NCBI GenBank assembly: GCA_949292775.1
Contig: CASFBL010000001.1
Coordinates: 124,001-188,000, forward strand
Direction: 5' to 3'
Source of the DNA: an uncultured Eubacteriales bacterium
Lineage (GTDB): Bacteria; Bacillota; Clostridia; Oscillospirales; Acutalibacteraceae
DNA: 64,000 nt
Part shown: piece after piece, positions 36,011 through 44,141 of the stretch
Numbering within the stretch: position 1 is the stretch's first letter
How the letters are laid out: the number at the start of each line of letters is the position of its first letter
The notes under the pieces: generated by a model
The model's database searches: none
What the model was told of the DNA's origin: nothing
Seen by the model: the letters and a program-made list of their open reading frames with translations, nothing else
Position numbers and translations under genes: made by a program

Positions 36011-36763
36011 ATGATCGTGCTGAGAACCGCCCGAGAGATCGAGCTCATTCGAAAAGCTTGCATAATTTCGGCGGAAGCATTACAGCTGGCGGGTGAGGCG
36101 GTCAAACCGGGTGTCACCACCTATGAGATCGACAAAATCGCATATGATTTCATCAAGAAGCAAGGCGCTGAGCCGAACTTCCTGCATCTATACGGTTTTC
36201 CCGCCACGGCATGCATTTCCATAAATGACGAGGTCATTCACGGAATTCCGAGCAAAAAGCGCGTCATCCACGAAGGCGATATTGTCAGTATCGACCTCGG
36301 CGCCAAAGTGGACGGCTACAACGGCGACAATGCTGCTACTTTCGCCGCGGGAAAAATTTCCGAAGCGGCGAAGCGGCTGTGCGACACAACCCGCGAAAGC
36401 CTTTATAAAGGCATTGAGCAGGCGGTCGCGGGCGGCAGAATCGGCGACATCGCTTCTGCGGTGCAGCGTTACTGCGAGGAACGAGGCTACGGCGTTGTCC
36501 GGGAATACACCGGGCACGGCGTCGGCGCCCAACTCCACGAAGACCCCAGCGTACCGAATTTCGGCACACCAAAAAGAGGTGTGCGCCTGTTGCCGGGCAT
36601 GGTGATTGCCATTGAACCCATGATTACCGAGGGCGACAAGGCAATCCGACAAATGCCCGACGGTTGGACTGTAAAAACCAAAGACGGCAAGCTCGCTGCG
36701 CATTTTGAGCACACCGTTGCCATTACCGCAAACGGCCCGCAAATCCTCACGCAGTGCAGGTAA
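36011..36763 (+). CDS. map: Methionine aminopeptidase, type I
   Basis: A 250-residue enzyme that removes the initiator methionine from new proteins. The metal ligands are in SIDLGAKVDGYNGDNA (two Asp), TGHGVGAQLHEDP (His), IEPMITEG (Glu) and the C-terminal FEHTVAI (Glu). There is no N-terminal SH3-like or zinc extension, so it is the short bacterial form. Standard place between adk and the KOW gene. Confidence 0.96.
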   Translation: MIVLRTAREIELIRKACIISAEALQLAGEAVKPGVTTYEIDKIAYDFIKKQGAEPNFLHLYGFPATACISINDEVIHGIPSKKRVIHEGDIVSIDLGAKVDGYNGDNAATFAAGKISEAAKRLCDTTRESLYKGIEQAVAGGRIGDIASAVQRYCEERGYGVVREYTGHGVGAQLHEDPSVPNFGTPKRGVRLLPGMVIAIEPMITEGDKAIRQMPDGWTVKTKDGKLAAHFEHTVAITANGPQILTQCR

Positions 36764-36774
36764 AGGCGGACTTT

Positions 36775-37002
36775 ATGGAATGGAAAAACGGAATGGTCGT
36801 GCGTTCGCTTCGCGGACGCGACAAAGACCGGCTTTTATGTGTCTGCGGTGAAGAAAAAGACCGTGTGTTGGTCTGCGACGGAAAGGAACGGCCAAAAAGT
36901 CGACCGAAACGAAAAAATCCGAAGCATCTCGCACCGACACAGCAAAGTTTGCTGCCTGAACAAATGCGGTCAAACCGGGCAATAAAACAAGCGTTAAAGT
37001 GA
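36775..37002 (+). CDS. KOW-domain RNA-binding protein (L14e-like)
   Basis: A 75-residue basic protein with an N-terminal KOW-like segment ([16 protein letters not shown]) and a Lys/Arg-rich tail. Such a gene often lies between map and infA in Clostridia and is labelled KOW-domain RNA-binding or L14e/L6e-like; its role on the ribosome is not established. ATG 36775 follows AAAGGCGG with good spacing. The end overlaps the upstream region of infA, whose ATG is 20 bases later. Confidence 0.8.
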   Translation: MEWKNGMVVRSLRGRDKDRLLCVCGEEKDRVLVCDGKERPKSRPKRKNPKHLAPTQQSLLPEQMRSNRAIKQALK

Positions 37003-37022
37003 TTCTTTGGAGGCTTAATTTT

Positions 37023-37241
37023 ATGTCAAAACAGGATATGATTGAAATTGAAGGTACAGTCGTTGAGGCGCTCCCGAACGCACAGTTCCAGGTGGAGCTC
37101 GAAAACGGACACCAAATTTTAGCCCATATTTCCGGCAAGCTTCGGATGAACTTCATCCGCATTCTGCCGGGCGACAAAGTGACGGTCGAAATGTCGCCAT
37201 ATGACCTCACGCGCGGGCGCATTACATGGCGTTCAAAATAA
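37023..37241 (+). CDS. infA: Translation initiation factor IF-1
   Basis: A 72-residue OB-fold protein beginning [19 protein letters not shown] and ending [12 protein letters not shown]. It binds the A site of the 30S subunit during initiation. ATG 37023 after TTTGGAGG matches the family start; a longer in-frame start at 36999 overlaps the KOW gene and lacks a ribosome-binding site. Confidence 0.97.
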   Translation: MSKQDMIEIEGTVVEALPNAQFQVELENGHQILAHISGKLRMNFIRILPGDKVTVEMSPYDLTRGRITWRSK

Positions 37242-37278
37242 GCAGAAAAGCTCTTTATTTCAAGAAGGAGGTATTCCA

Positions 37279-37392
37279 ATGAAAGTCAGACCTTCTGTCA
37301 AAAAGATTTGCGAAAAGTGCAAGATTATTAAGCGCAAGGGTAAAGTCATGGTTATCTGTGAAAACCCGAAGCACAAGCAGCGCCAGGGCTAA
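37279..37392 (+). CDS. rpmJ: 50S ribosomal protein L36, zinc-binding type
   Basis: A 37-residue protein with zinc ligands Cys11, Cys14, Cys27 and His32 (the C+ form), in CEKCKII and VICENPKHK. It starts with [10 protein letters not shown] after AAGGAGG. It is the smallest gene of the operon and lies before a 108-base gap that holds a possible internal promoter. Confidence 0.97.
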   Translation: MKVRPSVKKICEKCKIIKRKGKVMVICENPKHKQRQG

Positions 37393-37439
37393 TCCCGCGC
37401 TGTGATCGTTGTTAAAGATCTAAACAACGATCCGTGCAC

Positions 37440-37470
37440 TTGCGAAAATCTCAATTTCAACTGGTAAAAT
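37440..37470 (+). promoter_or_regulatory. Possible internal promoter ahead of rpsM-rpoA
   Basis: The rpmJ-rpsM gap contains a perfect 9-base-pair hairpin (GATCGTTGT with ACAACGATC, about 37404-37432), without a T run. It is followed by TTGCGA (37440) and an extended -10 TGG-TAAAAT (37462-37470). The 19-base spacer is long, so only the extended -10 is convincing. It could give separate control of S13, S11, S4, alpha and L17. Confidence 0.35.
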
Positions 37471-37500
37471 TTACCGCATCAAATGGAGGTGCAACTGTAA

Positions 37501-37869
37501 ATGGCTCGTATTTCAGGTGTTGACTTACCGAGAGACAAGAGAGTCGAAATCGGCCTCACATACATCTACGGTATCGGCAGAAAGACGGCAAGCGACATTA
37601 TTGCTGCAACAGGTGTGAATCCTGACACTCGTGTCAAGGATTTGACCGAAGAAGATGTTGCGAAACTTCGTGAATACATCGAACACAATGTCAAAGTGGA
37701 AGGCGATCTGCGCCGTGATGTTGCATTTGACATCAAACGGCTTATCGAGATCGGCAGCTACCGCGGAACCCGCCATCGCAAAGGGCTTCCCGTGCGCGGC
37801 CAAACTTCCAAAAACAACGCGCGTACCCGCAAAGGTCCGAAGAAGACCATCGCGAACAAGAAGAAATAA
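37501..37869 (+). CDS. rpsM: 30S ribosomal protein S13
   Basis: A 122-residue protein with [21 protein letters not shown] at the N-terminus and the C-terminal tail [15 protein letters not shown] reaching toward the P site. It shapes the head-to-50S bridge. It has TGGAGGTG as Shine-Dalgarno. It starts the alpha-operon part of the super-operon. Confidence 0.97.
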   Translation: MARISGVDLPRDKRVEIGLTYIYGIGRKTASDIIAATGVNPDTRVKDLTEEDVAKLREYIEHNVKVEGDLRRDVAFDIKRLIEIGSYRGTRHRKGLPVRGQTSKNNARTRKGPKKTIANKKK

Positions 37870-37884
37870 GGGAGGGTTTTGTAA

Positions 37885-38286
37885 ATGGCTACCGCAACAA
37901 AAAAAGGCGCGGCTACCCGTCGTCGCCGTGAACGCAAGAACATTGAAAAAGGTGCAGCTCATATTCAATCCACCTTCAACAACACAATCGTAACCATCAC
38001 CGATGTGCAGGGCAATGCTGTTTCGTGGGCTTCCGCCGGCGAAATGGGCTTCCGTGGTTCCAAAAAGTCCACACCCTTTGCTGCACAGACTGCTGCTGAG
38101 ACCGCTGCGCAAATCGCAATCGACCACGGCATGAAAACGGTTGAGGTTTATGTCAAGGGCCCGGGTTCAGGCCGTGAAGCCGCTATCCGCGCTTTGCAGA
38201 CTGCCGGTTTGGAAGTAACAATGATTAAAGATGTTACGCCGATCCCGCACAATGGCTGCCGCCCGCCCAAGAGAAGAAGAGTTTAA
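37885..38286 (+). CDS. rpsK: 30S ribosomal protein S11
   Basis: A 133-residue protein with the S11 signatures [15 protein letters not shown] and [14 protein letters not shown], ending in [12 protein letters not shown]. It sits in the 30S platform near the mRNA exit. It is 15 bases after rpsM and followed by rpsD. Confidence 0.97.
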   Translation: MATATKKGAATRRRRERKNIEKGAAHIQSTFNNTIVTITDVQGNAVSWASAGEMGFRGSKKSTPFAAQTAAETAAQIAIDHGMKTVEVYVKGPGSGREAAIRALQTAGLEVTMIKDVTPIPHNGCRPPKRRRV

Positions 38287-38305
38287 GGTTTTGGAGGTGT
38301 AATTT

Positions 38306-38932
38306 ATGGCAAGATATACAGGTGCGGTTTGCAAACTTTGCCGTCGTGAAGGCAAAAAGCTTTTCTTAAAAGGCGAACGCTGCTATACCGGCAAATGCGC
38401 TTTTGAACGCCGCAGCTATGCGCCCGGCCAGCATGGCCAGAGCCGCAAAAAGACTTCCGAATACGGCATGCAGCTTCGTGCAAAGCAGCAGGCTCGCCGT
38501 TATTACGGTATCCAGGAAGGTCAGTTCCACAAGTATTTCCTGATGGCTGAGCGCCGCCAGGGCATGACCGGTGAAAACCTTCTGAAAATTTGCGAAAGCC
38601 GCTTGGACAATGTCGCATACCTGCTGGGGTGGGCTTCCTCCAGAGCAGAGGCAAGACAGCTCACCACACACGGGCATTTTCTCGTAAACGGCAAGAAAGT
38701 GGATATTCCCTCTTACCTTCTGAAAGAAGGCGATGTGGTTTCCCTTCGCCAGAAGAGCCTGGACAGCGAAAAGATTAAGGCTGTCCTGGAAGCGAACGGC
38801 TCCCGTCCCGTTCCGGAATGGCTGGATAAGAACAGCGAAAACATGACCGCTAAGGTTGTTAAGCTGCCCGACAGAGAGCAGATCGAAGTTCCTGTTGAAG
38901 AACATCTTATCGTTGAGTTCTATTCTAAATAA
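38306..38932 (+). CDS. rpsD: 30S ribosomal protein S4, zinc-binding type
   Basis: The 208-residue primary 16S rRNA binder has an S4 RNA-binding domain at about 98-160 ([20 protein letters not shown]). It has an N-terminal zinc site of Cys9, Cys12, Cys26 and Cys31 (C+ form). In enterobacteria S4 represses the alpha operon; in Bacillus it is monocistronic, whereas here it is inside the operon. An 81-base gap with a small GGGC/GCCC hairpin leads to rpoA. Confidence 0.97.
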   Translation: MARYTGAVCKLCRREGKKLFLKGERCYTGKCAFERRSYAPGQHGQSRKKTSEYGMQLRAKQQARRYYGIQEGQFHKYFLMAERRQGMTGENLLKICESRLDNVAYLLGWASSRAEARQLTTHGHFLVNGKKVDIPSYLLKEGDVVSLRQKSLDSEKIKAVLEANGSRPVPEWLDKNSENMTAKVVKLPDREQIEVPVEEHLIVEFYSK

Positions 38933-39013
38933 TAGACTCGTTCCCGGAATTAAGGTACGAATATATGTAAGCATTCGGGCTTTTTGCCCGATCCCACGAT
39001 AGGAGGGTTTTGA

Positions 39014-39964
39014 ATGATAGGAATTGATAAGCCCAGCATTGAAGCACTCGATTTGGCTGCGGACGGAACCTACGGCAAATTCGTCATGGAACCCCTGGAA
39101 AGAGGCTACGGCACCACGCTCGGCAACTCCCTGCGCCGCGTGCTTTTGTCTTCACTTCCCGGCTATGCCATTACTTCGGTGAAAATCGACGGCGTTCTGC
39201 ACGAGTTTTCCACCATTGAAGGTGTGAAAGAAGATGTCACCGAAATTGTCCTGAATCTGAAAGGCGTTATCCTGAAAATCCAGGGCGACGGTCCGAAAAC
39301 GCTGTATGTGGAAGCCAGCGGCAAATGTGAAGTCACCGCGGGCGACATCAAAACAGATTCCGAGGTTGAAATTCTCAATCCCGACCACCTGATCGCTACG
39401 CTTTCCGAAGGCGCTACGCTCAATATGGAGCTGACCGCCGACAGAGGCCGCGGCTATGTTTCTGCTGAACGCAATAAACAGATGATGCAGCCCGCCATTG
39501 GCGTGATTGCGATCGACTCTATCTATACACCCGTATTGAAAGTGAACTATACGGTTGAAAACACCCGTGTAGGACAGATCACCGACTTCGACAAACTGAC
39601 GCTCGAAGCTTGGACGAACGGCACCATCTCTGCCAAAGAGGCGGTCTCGCTCGGCGCCAAGATCCTCACTGAACACCTCAACCTCTTTGTTGACCTTTCC
39701 GACGAGGCGGGCAACACCGAGGTCATGGTCGTGAAAGATGACGACGGAAAAGAAAAAGCACTCGAGATGACCATTGAGGAGCTTGACCTGTCCGTGCGTT
39801 CCTTCAACTGCCTGAAGAGAGCAGGCATCAATACGGTTGAAGACCTTATCAGCAAATCAGAGGAAGACATGATGAAGGTGCGCAACCTTGGCAGAAAGTC
39901 TTTGGAAGAAGTCATTGCCAAGCTTGAGTCCCTGAACTTCACTCTCCGTAAGGAAGACGAATAA
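39014..39964 (+). CDS. rpoA: RNA polymerase alpha subunit
   Basis: The 316-residue protein has the N-terminal dimerisation domain, with [20 protein letters not shown] at about 35-54, and the C-terminal UP-element and activator-binding domain (about 245-316, with [18 protein letters not shown] and [10 protein letters not shown]). It nucleates assembly of RNA polymerase. It lies between rpsD and rplQ as in most bacteria. Shine-Dalgarno AGGAGGG. Confidence 0.97.
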   Translation: MIGIDKPSIEALDLAADGTYGKFVMEPLERGYGTTLGNSLRRVLLSSLPGYAITSVKIDGVLHEFSTIEGVKEDVTEIVLNLKGVILKIQGDGPKTLYVEASGKCEVTAGDIKTDSEVEILNPDHLIATLSEGATLNMELTADRGRGYVSAERNKQMMQPAIGVIAIDSIYTPVLKVNYTVENTRVGQITDFDKLTLEAWTNGTISAKEAVSLGAKILTEHLNLFVDLSDEAGNTEVMVVKDDDGKEKALEMTIEELDLSVRSFNCLKRAGINTVEDLISKSEEDMMKVRNLGRKSLEEVIAKLESLNFTLRKEDE

Positions 39965-39979
39965 GAAGGAGTGATTTAG

Positions 39980-40348
39980 ATGCCCGGAACCAGAAAACTC
40001 GGCAGAGCTACGGACCACCGTAAGGCAATGCTCAGAGGCATGGTAACTTACCTGCTGGAAAACGGTAAGGTGGAAACCACCGTTACCAGAGCGAAAGAAG
40101 TCCGCTCCATGGCAGAAAAAATGATTACCATCGCGAAAGACAATACCCTGCACGCAAAGCGTCAGGTTTTCGCTTATGTGACCAAGGACGATGTTGTGAA
40201 GAAGCTGTTTGACGAAATTGCACCGAAATATGCAGATGTCAAAGGCGGCTACACCCGCATCATCAAGACCGGCACACGCCGCGGTGATGCTGCGGAAATG
40301 TGCATCATTGAACTTGTGGAGCCGAAGACAACAGAAGCGGCAAAATAA
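39980..40348 (+). CDS. rplQ: 50S ribosomal protein L17
   Basis: A 122-residue protein beginning [20 protein letters not shown] and ending in a [18 protein letters not shown] segment, typical L17 of the tunnel-exit rim. It is the last gene of the super-operon, followed at once by a strong terminator. Confidence 0.97.
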   Translation: MPGTRKLGRATDHRKAMLRGMVTYLLENGKVETTVTRAKEVRSMAEKMITIAKDNTLHAKRQVFAYVTKDDVVKKLFDEIAPKYADVKGGYTRIIKTGTRRGDAAEMCIIELVEPKTTEAAK

Positions 40349-40363
40349 GTTTAAACACAAAAG

Positions 40364-40396
40364 AAACCCGCACAGAGTTTACTCTGTGCGGGTTTT
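40364..40396. terminator. Bidirectional terminator at the end of the ribosomal super-operon
   Basis: A perfect 11-base-pair stem (CCCGCACAGAG 40367-40377 with 40382-40392) and TTTA loop has TTTT after it and AAA before it. It can end rplQ on the plus strand and, with weaker T-run, the zinc-ribbon genes converging on the minus strand. Confidence 0.9.
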
Positions 40397-40411
40397 ATGT
40401 TGTTATGTTGT

Positions 40412-40804
40412 TTATGCAGTGGCAAAAACGCCGACTCCGAAAATCAGAAGCACAGCAAACAGCCAAATCAGAAACGGAACAGCAACCCAAGTTATAATGC
40501 CGACAATGCCCATTTTTAAGCAGGCCTTTGCCGAGACAGGTTTTTTGTCGCGATCCAGTGCATACAAAATAATCCCGACTATCGGAATAAAGAACGAAGC
40601 AACTTTTAGAAGTGTGTCCGCATCTTCATAAGAGACGGGAGGCACCGGAGGCGGCGGAGGATAGCCATATTGTCCGTTTGGAGGCACATATGGCGACACA
40701 GGCGGCATTCCGGATTCGCCTGCATGCTGCCGGACTGCCGTCCCACAGTTCGGGCAAAATCCTGCATCGGCAGGAATCTCATGCCCACAGGTATTACAAA
40801 ACAT
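40412..40804 (-). CDS. Zinc-ribbon membrane protein, paralogue A
   Basis: A 130-residue protein. An N-terminal zinc ribbon with two CXXC pairs (CNTCGHEIPADAGFCPNC) is followed by a Pro/Gly/Tyr-rich linker (about 40-60) and two hydrophobic helices around a basic-charged loop (LDRDKKPVSAKACLKMG). The ribbon should face the cytoplasm as there is no signal peptide. ATG 40804 aligns with the starts of the two paralogues; a GTG 9 bases upstream is the alternative. Related clostridial proteins are annotated only as zinc ribbon domain-containing. Third gene of a three-gene operon. Confidence 0.75.
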   Translation of the reverse strand: MFCNTCGHEIPADAGFCPNCGTAVRQHAGESGMPPVSPYVPPNGQYGYPPPPPVPPVSYEDADTLLKVASFFIPIVGIILYALDRDKKPVSAKACLKMGIVGIITWVAVPFLIWLFAVLLIFGVGVFATA

Positions 40805-40816
40805 TTTAATCACCAG

Positions 40817-41266
40817 TTACAGATTAGAATATACATACGGCGAAGAAGATGCGCTGCCGAGAAGGAATAAAAGCACCAGAAAAACAACAGCCATCAGGAA
40901 CAGCACCAGACTGATGATTCCAAGCGCTTTGCAGGTTCTTGTCTTGCTTTCCGCATCCTTATAATCTCCATGATTATAAGCAGATTGCCCGAGCGCTCCG
41001 AAAACAACGCCGACAATTGCCAAAATATTGGAAAAGCCGGAGAAGACCATCAAAACGATGTTGAAAACCAACCAGCCGGCCGAGGGCTTCCGCGGCGCGG
41101 AATATACCTGTCCGTAAGGCGGCTGTTCCGGCCGGTAAGGCTGACCGTAGTAAGGCGGTGGCGGTGTGGTTTGTACGGGTGTCACATCTGCAAAGACAGC
41201 GGTGCCGCAGTTTGAGCAAAATCCCGCGTCGGCAGGAATCTCATGCCCGCAGGTTTTACAAAACAT
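40817..41266 (-). CDS. Zinc-ribbon membrane protein, paralogue B
   Basis: A 149-residue protein with the same N-terminal ribbon (CKTCGHEIPADAGFCSNC), a Pro/Tyr-rich linker and two membrane helices. The loop between the helices (FGALGQSAYNHGDYKDAESKTR) resembles the CD225/dispanin-like or DUF4190-type pattern in which small molecules or lipids may be organised. The function is not known. It lies between paralogues A and C with 13-base gaps, so the three are one transcript. The helical half differs from A and C, which share a more similar pair. Confidence 0.75.
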   Translation of the reverse strand: MFCKTCGHEIPADAGFCSNCGTAVFADVTPVQTTPPPPYYGQPYRPEQPPYGQVYSAPRKPSAGWLVFNIVLMVFSGFSNILAIVGVVFGALGQSAYNHGDYKDAESKTRTCKALGIISLVLFLMAVVFLVLLFLLGSASSSPYVYSNL

Positions 41267-41279
41267 ATAGCGTTACCTC

Positions 41280-41705
41280 TTAATAATAGTAATAGGAGGA
41301 GGCGCTGCCAAGGAAAGCCGCGATTACAACGAAATAAATAATGTAAAACACGACTGCCATAATAATGCCGACAAGCGCTGCTACACCACATTGCTTCGCA
41401 TAAACCGGTTTCTCATCTTTTTTCACAAAATAAAGGATAATGCCGACAAGCGGAATCAGCCAGCAAAGGAAGCGAAGGCCGCCGGAAGCGGTCTCCTGAG
41501 AGACCTGCGGTGCGCCGTAACCAGGATATTGCTGATAAGGCTGCTGCGGCTGGCCATAGGGCGGCGTGTAAGGCTGCTGACCTGCAGGCTGCTGATAGGT
41601 TGCCTGCTGCTGCGGCTGTTCCGCGGCGGGTGCGACCGTTGCACCACAGTTCGGGCAGAAAGCTGCGCCTTCCGCTATTTCCTGACCACAATTTTTACAA
41701 AACAT
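41280..41705 (-). CDS. Zinc-ribbon membrane protein, paralogue C
   Basis: A 141-residue protein with ribbon CKNCGQEIAEGAAFCPNC, a Gln/Pro/Tyr-rich linker (about 30-68, repeats of QQPY/GQPQQ type) and two membrane helices. The helices flank a basic loop with VKKDEKPVYAKQCG, which closely matches the loop of paralogue A (DRDKKPVSAKACLK). The chain ends in SYYYY. It is the first gene of the minus-strand operon and follows a good promoter. Function unknown. Confidence 0.75.
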   Translation of the reverse strand: MFCKNCGQEIAEGAAFCPNCGATVAPAAEQPQQQATYQQPAGQQPYTPPYGQPQQPYQQYPGYGAPQVSQETASGGLRFLCWLIPLVGIILYFVKKDEKPVYAKQCGVAALVGIIMAVVFYIIYFVVIAAFLGSASSYYYY

Positions 41706-41738
41706 AATAAACCCCCATATCTTAAATTTGGTAGTATC

Positions 41739-41767
41739 AGAATACCATAATTTTAGATAAAAATCAA
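41739..41767 (-). promoter_or_regulatory. Probable sigma-A promoter of the zinc-ribbon operon
   Basis: On the minus strand TTGATT (41762-41767), 17 bases and TATTCT (41739-41744). It directs transcription of the three zinc-ribbon genes and is divergent from the NodB-fold gene at 41884. Confidence 0.5.
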
Positions 41768-41883
41768 CAAAAAGCCGAAAAATATTGCGTTGGATTTAGT
41801 GGTTTTTAATCGCTCGCCCTTCCGTGCACTGCCGTCTTTTTTTCTTCCTTTTCCCATATATATATAACCAAGGAGGGGAGAGT

Positions 41884-42654
41884 ATGCGATATTTGCTTCT
41901 GACAAAACGCAGTCTTTTTATAGCTTTGTTGTTAGCCTTGTCTGCCATTTTAGTAACGGCGGGGGTCAGCCGACAATACAGGACGCAGTCTGCCGCCAAC
42001 ACAAGCGAGCGAAAAATTCCGATATATTGTGTCGAGACCGACGAAAAAAAAGTAGCGATTACTTTTGACGCAGCCTGGGGCGCTGAGGATACAGATGAAC
42101 TGTTAGAGATATTGGCGGCGTATCAAGCAAAAGCTACGGTGTTTGTCGTTGGCGATTGGGTGCGTCAAAACCCGGATGCGGTGAAGGCTTTTGCAGAGGC
42201 CGGGCACAGCATTGCCAACCATTCCGACACACATACGACATACAGCAAGCTATCTTATGAAGAAATCAAAGCAGACATACAGCGGTGCAACGCAGAGATT
42301 GAAAAATGCATCGGAAAAGCGCCGACGCTTGTGCGCGTGCCGTCCGGGGATTATACCAATGACGCAATCAACGCTGCGGAAAGTCTTTCCATGCAGACCA
42401 TACAGTGGTCGGTAGATAGTTTAGACTGGCAGGGTGTCTCCGTAGAGGAAATGGTAGAACGCGTGACCGGGGCTGTCGAAAACGGTTCGATTTTGTTGTT
42501 TCATAACGATGTGAAAAATACGCCGGAAGCACTGCGGCAGATATTGCAGATTCTTTCTGAACGCGGGTATCAGTTCGTTACGGTAGATGAACTCATCTAT
42601 ACAGAGGATTTCCGCATTGACGCCACTGGCAAACAACATAAAAACGCCGCATAA
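41884..42654 (+). CDS. NodB-fold polysaccharide deacetylase family protein (PdaB-like)
   Basis: A 256-residue protein with an N-terminal membrane anchor (about 8-28) and a NodB-homology domain facing outside. The metal and catalytic motifs are TFDAAWG (about 60-66), HSDTH (about 114-118), RVPSG (about 152-156) and LLFHND near 208. The second Asp of the usual TFDDG is replaced by Ala, so metal binding is altered; PdaB-type spore-associated relatives also deviate at this position. It would act on peptidoglycan or another N-acetylated glycan, if active. ATG 41884 with AAGGAGGGGAG is the start; the frame is open further upstream without a site. Confidence 0.82.
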   Translation: MRYLLLTKRSLFIALLLALSAILVTAGVSRQYRTQSAANTSERKIPIYCVETDEKKVAITFDAAWGAEDTDELLEILAAYQAKATVFVVGDWVRQNPDAVKAFAEAGHSIANHSDTHTTYSKLSYEEIKADIQRCNAEIEKCIGKAPTLVRVPSGDYTNDAINAAESLSMQTIQWSVDSLDWQGVSVEEMVERVTGAVENGSILLFHNDVKNTPEALRQILQILSERGYQFVTVDELIYTEDFRIDATGKQHKNAA

Positions 42655-42657
42655 AAA

Positions 42658-42696
42658 GAAAACGCAGGAAGCACCTTTTGTGTTCCCTGCGTTTTT
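42658..42696. terminator. Bidirectional terminator between the NodB-fold and fucosidase genes
   Basis: AACGCAGG-AA..CAC (from 42661) pairs with GTG..TT-CCCTGCGTT (to 42692), with small bulges and a CTTTTG loop. T runs are present on both sides, which suits two converging genes. Confidence 0.75.
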
Positions 42697-42714
42697 AAAT
42701 TATAAACGAAACTG

Positions 42715-44070
42715 TTAAAATGGGCGGTAAGCGCCGGTTTTGCAGACCTCGATTTTTTGCATGTAAGGTTCGTTGCGGCATTCCTCAATGACAAAACGAA
42801 GTTTATCAGTCACAACAGGACGGTCGAAAATGGCAATCCGCGAAAAGCCGATGATTGTGCCGCGGAACACGCATTCTTCCCCTGCGTAGACAGAAAACTT
42901 TTCGACACGCTGCGATTTGGTTGTGTCTTCGGCAAGCCGTAACCGGTCCACAGACTGCTTCGGGAAAGTGATTTCTGCTTCTCTGCCGTCAGCAGAAAAG
43001 ACACAGCTGCTTTCCAGCACACATTCCTCTTCGCGCCGTAGCCATTTGCCCATTTCCCGAAGCCGCCGGACATCGCTTTTGGCAAACTGTCCCTTGCGGT
43101 TTGGCGGAATGTTCAAAAGCATCAAGCTGTTATTTCCCACGGAATTGTAGTAAATGGTCATCAAACGCTTTAAAGATTTCAGCGTCAGCCGCTGTGCAGG
43201 GTGATAAAACCAGCCCAGCCGGATAGAGACATCCACTTCGGCGGGGTACCACATAAATTTGTCGTAATTCGCTAAGAATTTACGCGACCCCATGTCCGGC
43301 AGCATAACATCCTGACAGCGTTTCTGGAATTTTTTCAAATCATCATCCTGCTGGCAGTTGGCGGCAAAATTTTGTTGGTCATATTGAAACTGCGGCACAA
43401 CATTCCATTCACTCTCACGCGTTTTGCCGCTCTCGTTGCCAATCCAGCGCACATCCGGCGCGCAGCCGGACATAACGATATTCGGCTGCAGTTCTACGGC
43501 GGTTTTCCAAATACGCTCGAAATCATATTTCTGCACCGGTTGCCCGTCTGCTTTGGCGCCGCACGCACCGTCAAGCCACAGCATGAAGATTTCCCCGTAG
43601 TTTGTGAGCAGCTCTGTCATCTGTTCAATATAAAAATCATTGTAAGCGGGCGTACCGTACAGTTTGCTGTTGCGGTCCCAGGGGGAAAGATAGACCCCGA
43701 ATTTTAAGCCGTATTTTTTACAGGAGTCTGCCACCTCGCGCACAACATCGCCCTTGCCGTTTTTATATGGGCTGTTTTTGATGGAGTGTTCCGTTGTTTT
43801 GGTCGGCCAAAGGCAAAATCCGTCGTGATGTTTACAGGTCAAAATAACGCCTTTCATGCCGGCGTCGCGAATGGCGGCGCACCACTGGTCCGTGTTTTGG
43901 TCGGTGGGGTTAAACACCTGCTCCGACTCTTTGCCGTTTCCCCATTCCTTGTTGGTGAAAGTGTTGACCGTGTAGTGCACAAAGGCATAGTATTTCATTT
44001 CCTGAATCAAAAGCTGCCGGCGGTTGGGCACAATGCTCGTGTAGAGGTCCAGTCTTTCCTGCTCTGTCAT
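42715..44070 (-). CDS. Alpha-L-fucosidase (GH29)
   Basis: A 451-residue retaining exo-fucosidase. The HHDGFCLWPT segment (about 82-91) and the nucleophile Asp in FMLWLDGACG (about residue 170) are GH29 hallmarks. A C-terminal beta-sandwich follows. GH29 enzymes remove terminal alpha-linked fucose from glycans such as mucin or milk oligosaccharides. No signal peptide is present, so it acts on imported oligosaccharides. Its strong AAAGGAG site lies directly after a terminator hairpin that belongs to the upstream lipoprotein gene, so its expression depends on read-through or attenuation. The linkage specificity is not deducible. Confidence 0.9.
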   Translation of the reverse strand: MTEQERLDLYTSIVPNRRQLLIQEMKYYAFVHYTVNTFTNKEWGNGKESEQVFNPTDQNTDQWCAAIRDAGMKGVILTCKHHDGFCLWPTKTTEHSIKNSPYKNGKGDVVREVADSCKKYGLKFGVYLSPWDRNSKLYGTPAYNDFYIEQMTELLTNYGEIFMLWLDGACGAKADGQPVQKYDFERIWKTAVELQPNIVMSGCAPDVRWIGNESGKTRESEWNVVPQFQYDQQNFAANCQQDDDLKKFQKRCQDVMLPDMGSRKFLANYDKFMWYPAEVDVSIRLGWFYHPAQRLTLKSLKRLMTIYYNSVGNNSLMLLNIPPNRKGQFAKSDVRRLREMGKWLRREEECVLESSCVFSADGREAEITFPKQSVDRLRLAEDTTKSQRVEKFSVYAGEECVFRGTIIGFSRIAIFDRPVVTDKLRFVIEECRNEPYMQKIEVCKTGAYRPF

Positions 44071-44084
44071 GATGCTCTCCTTTA

Positions 44085-44116
44085 AAAAAGCCCCATAGGT
44101 TCTCTATGGGGCTTCG
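44085..44116 (-). terminator. Terminator/attenuator between the lipoprotein and fucosidase genes
   Basis: A perfect 11-base-pair stem (AAGCCCCATAG 44088-44098 with 44104-44114), read on the minus strand, is followed by TTTTTTAAAGGAG. The T run thus runs into the fucosidase Shine-Dalgarno, 17 bases before its ATG. Confidence 0.85.
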
Positions 44117-44141
44117 CGTATGATAAGGTTAGATAAAAGGG

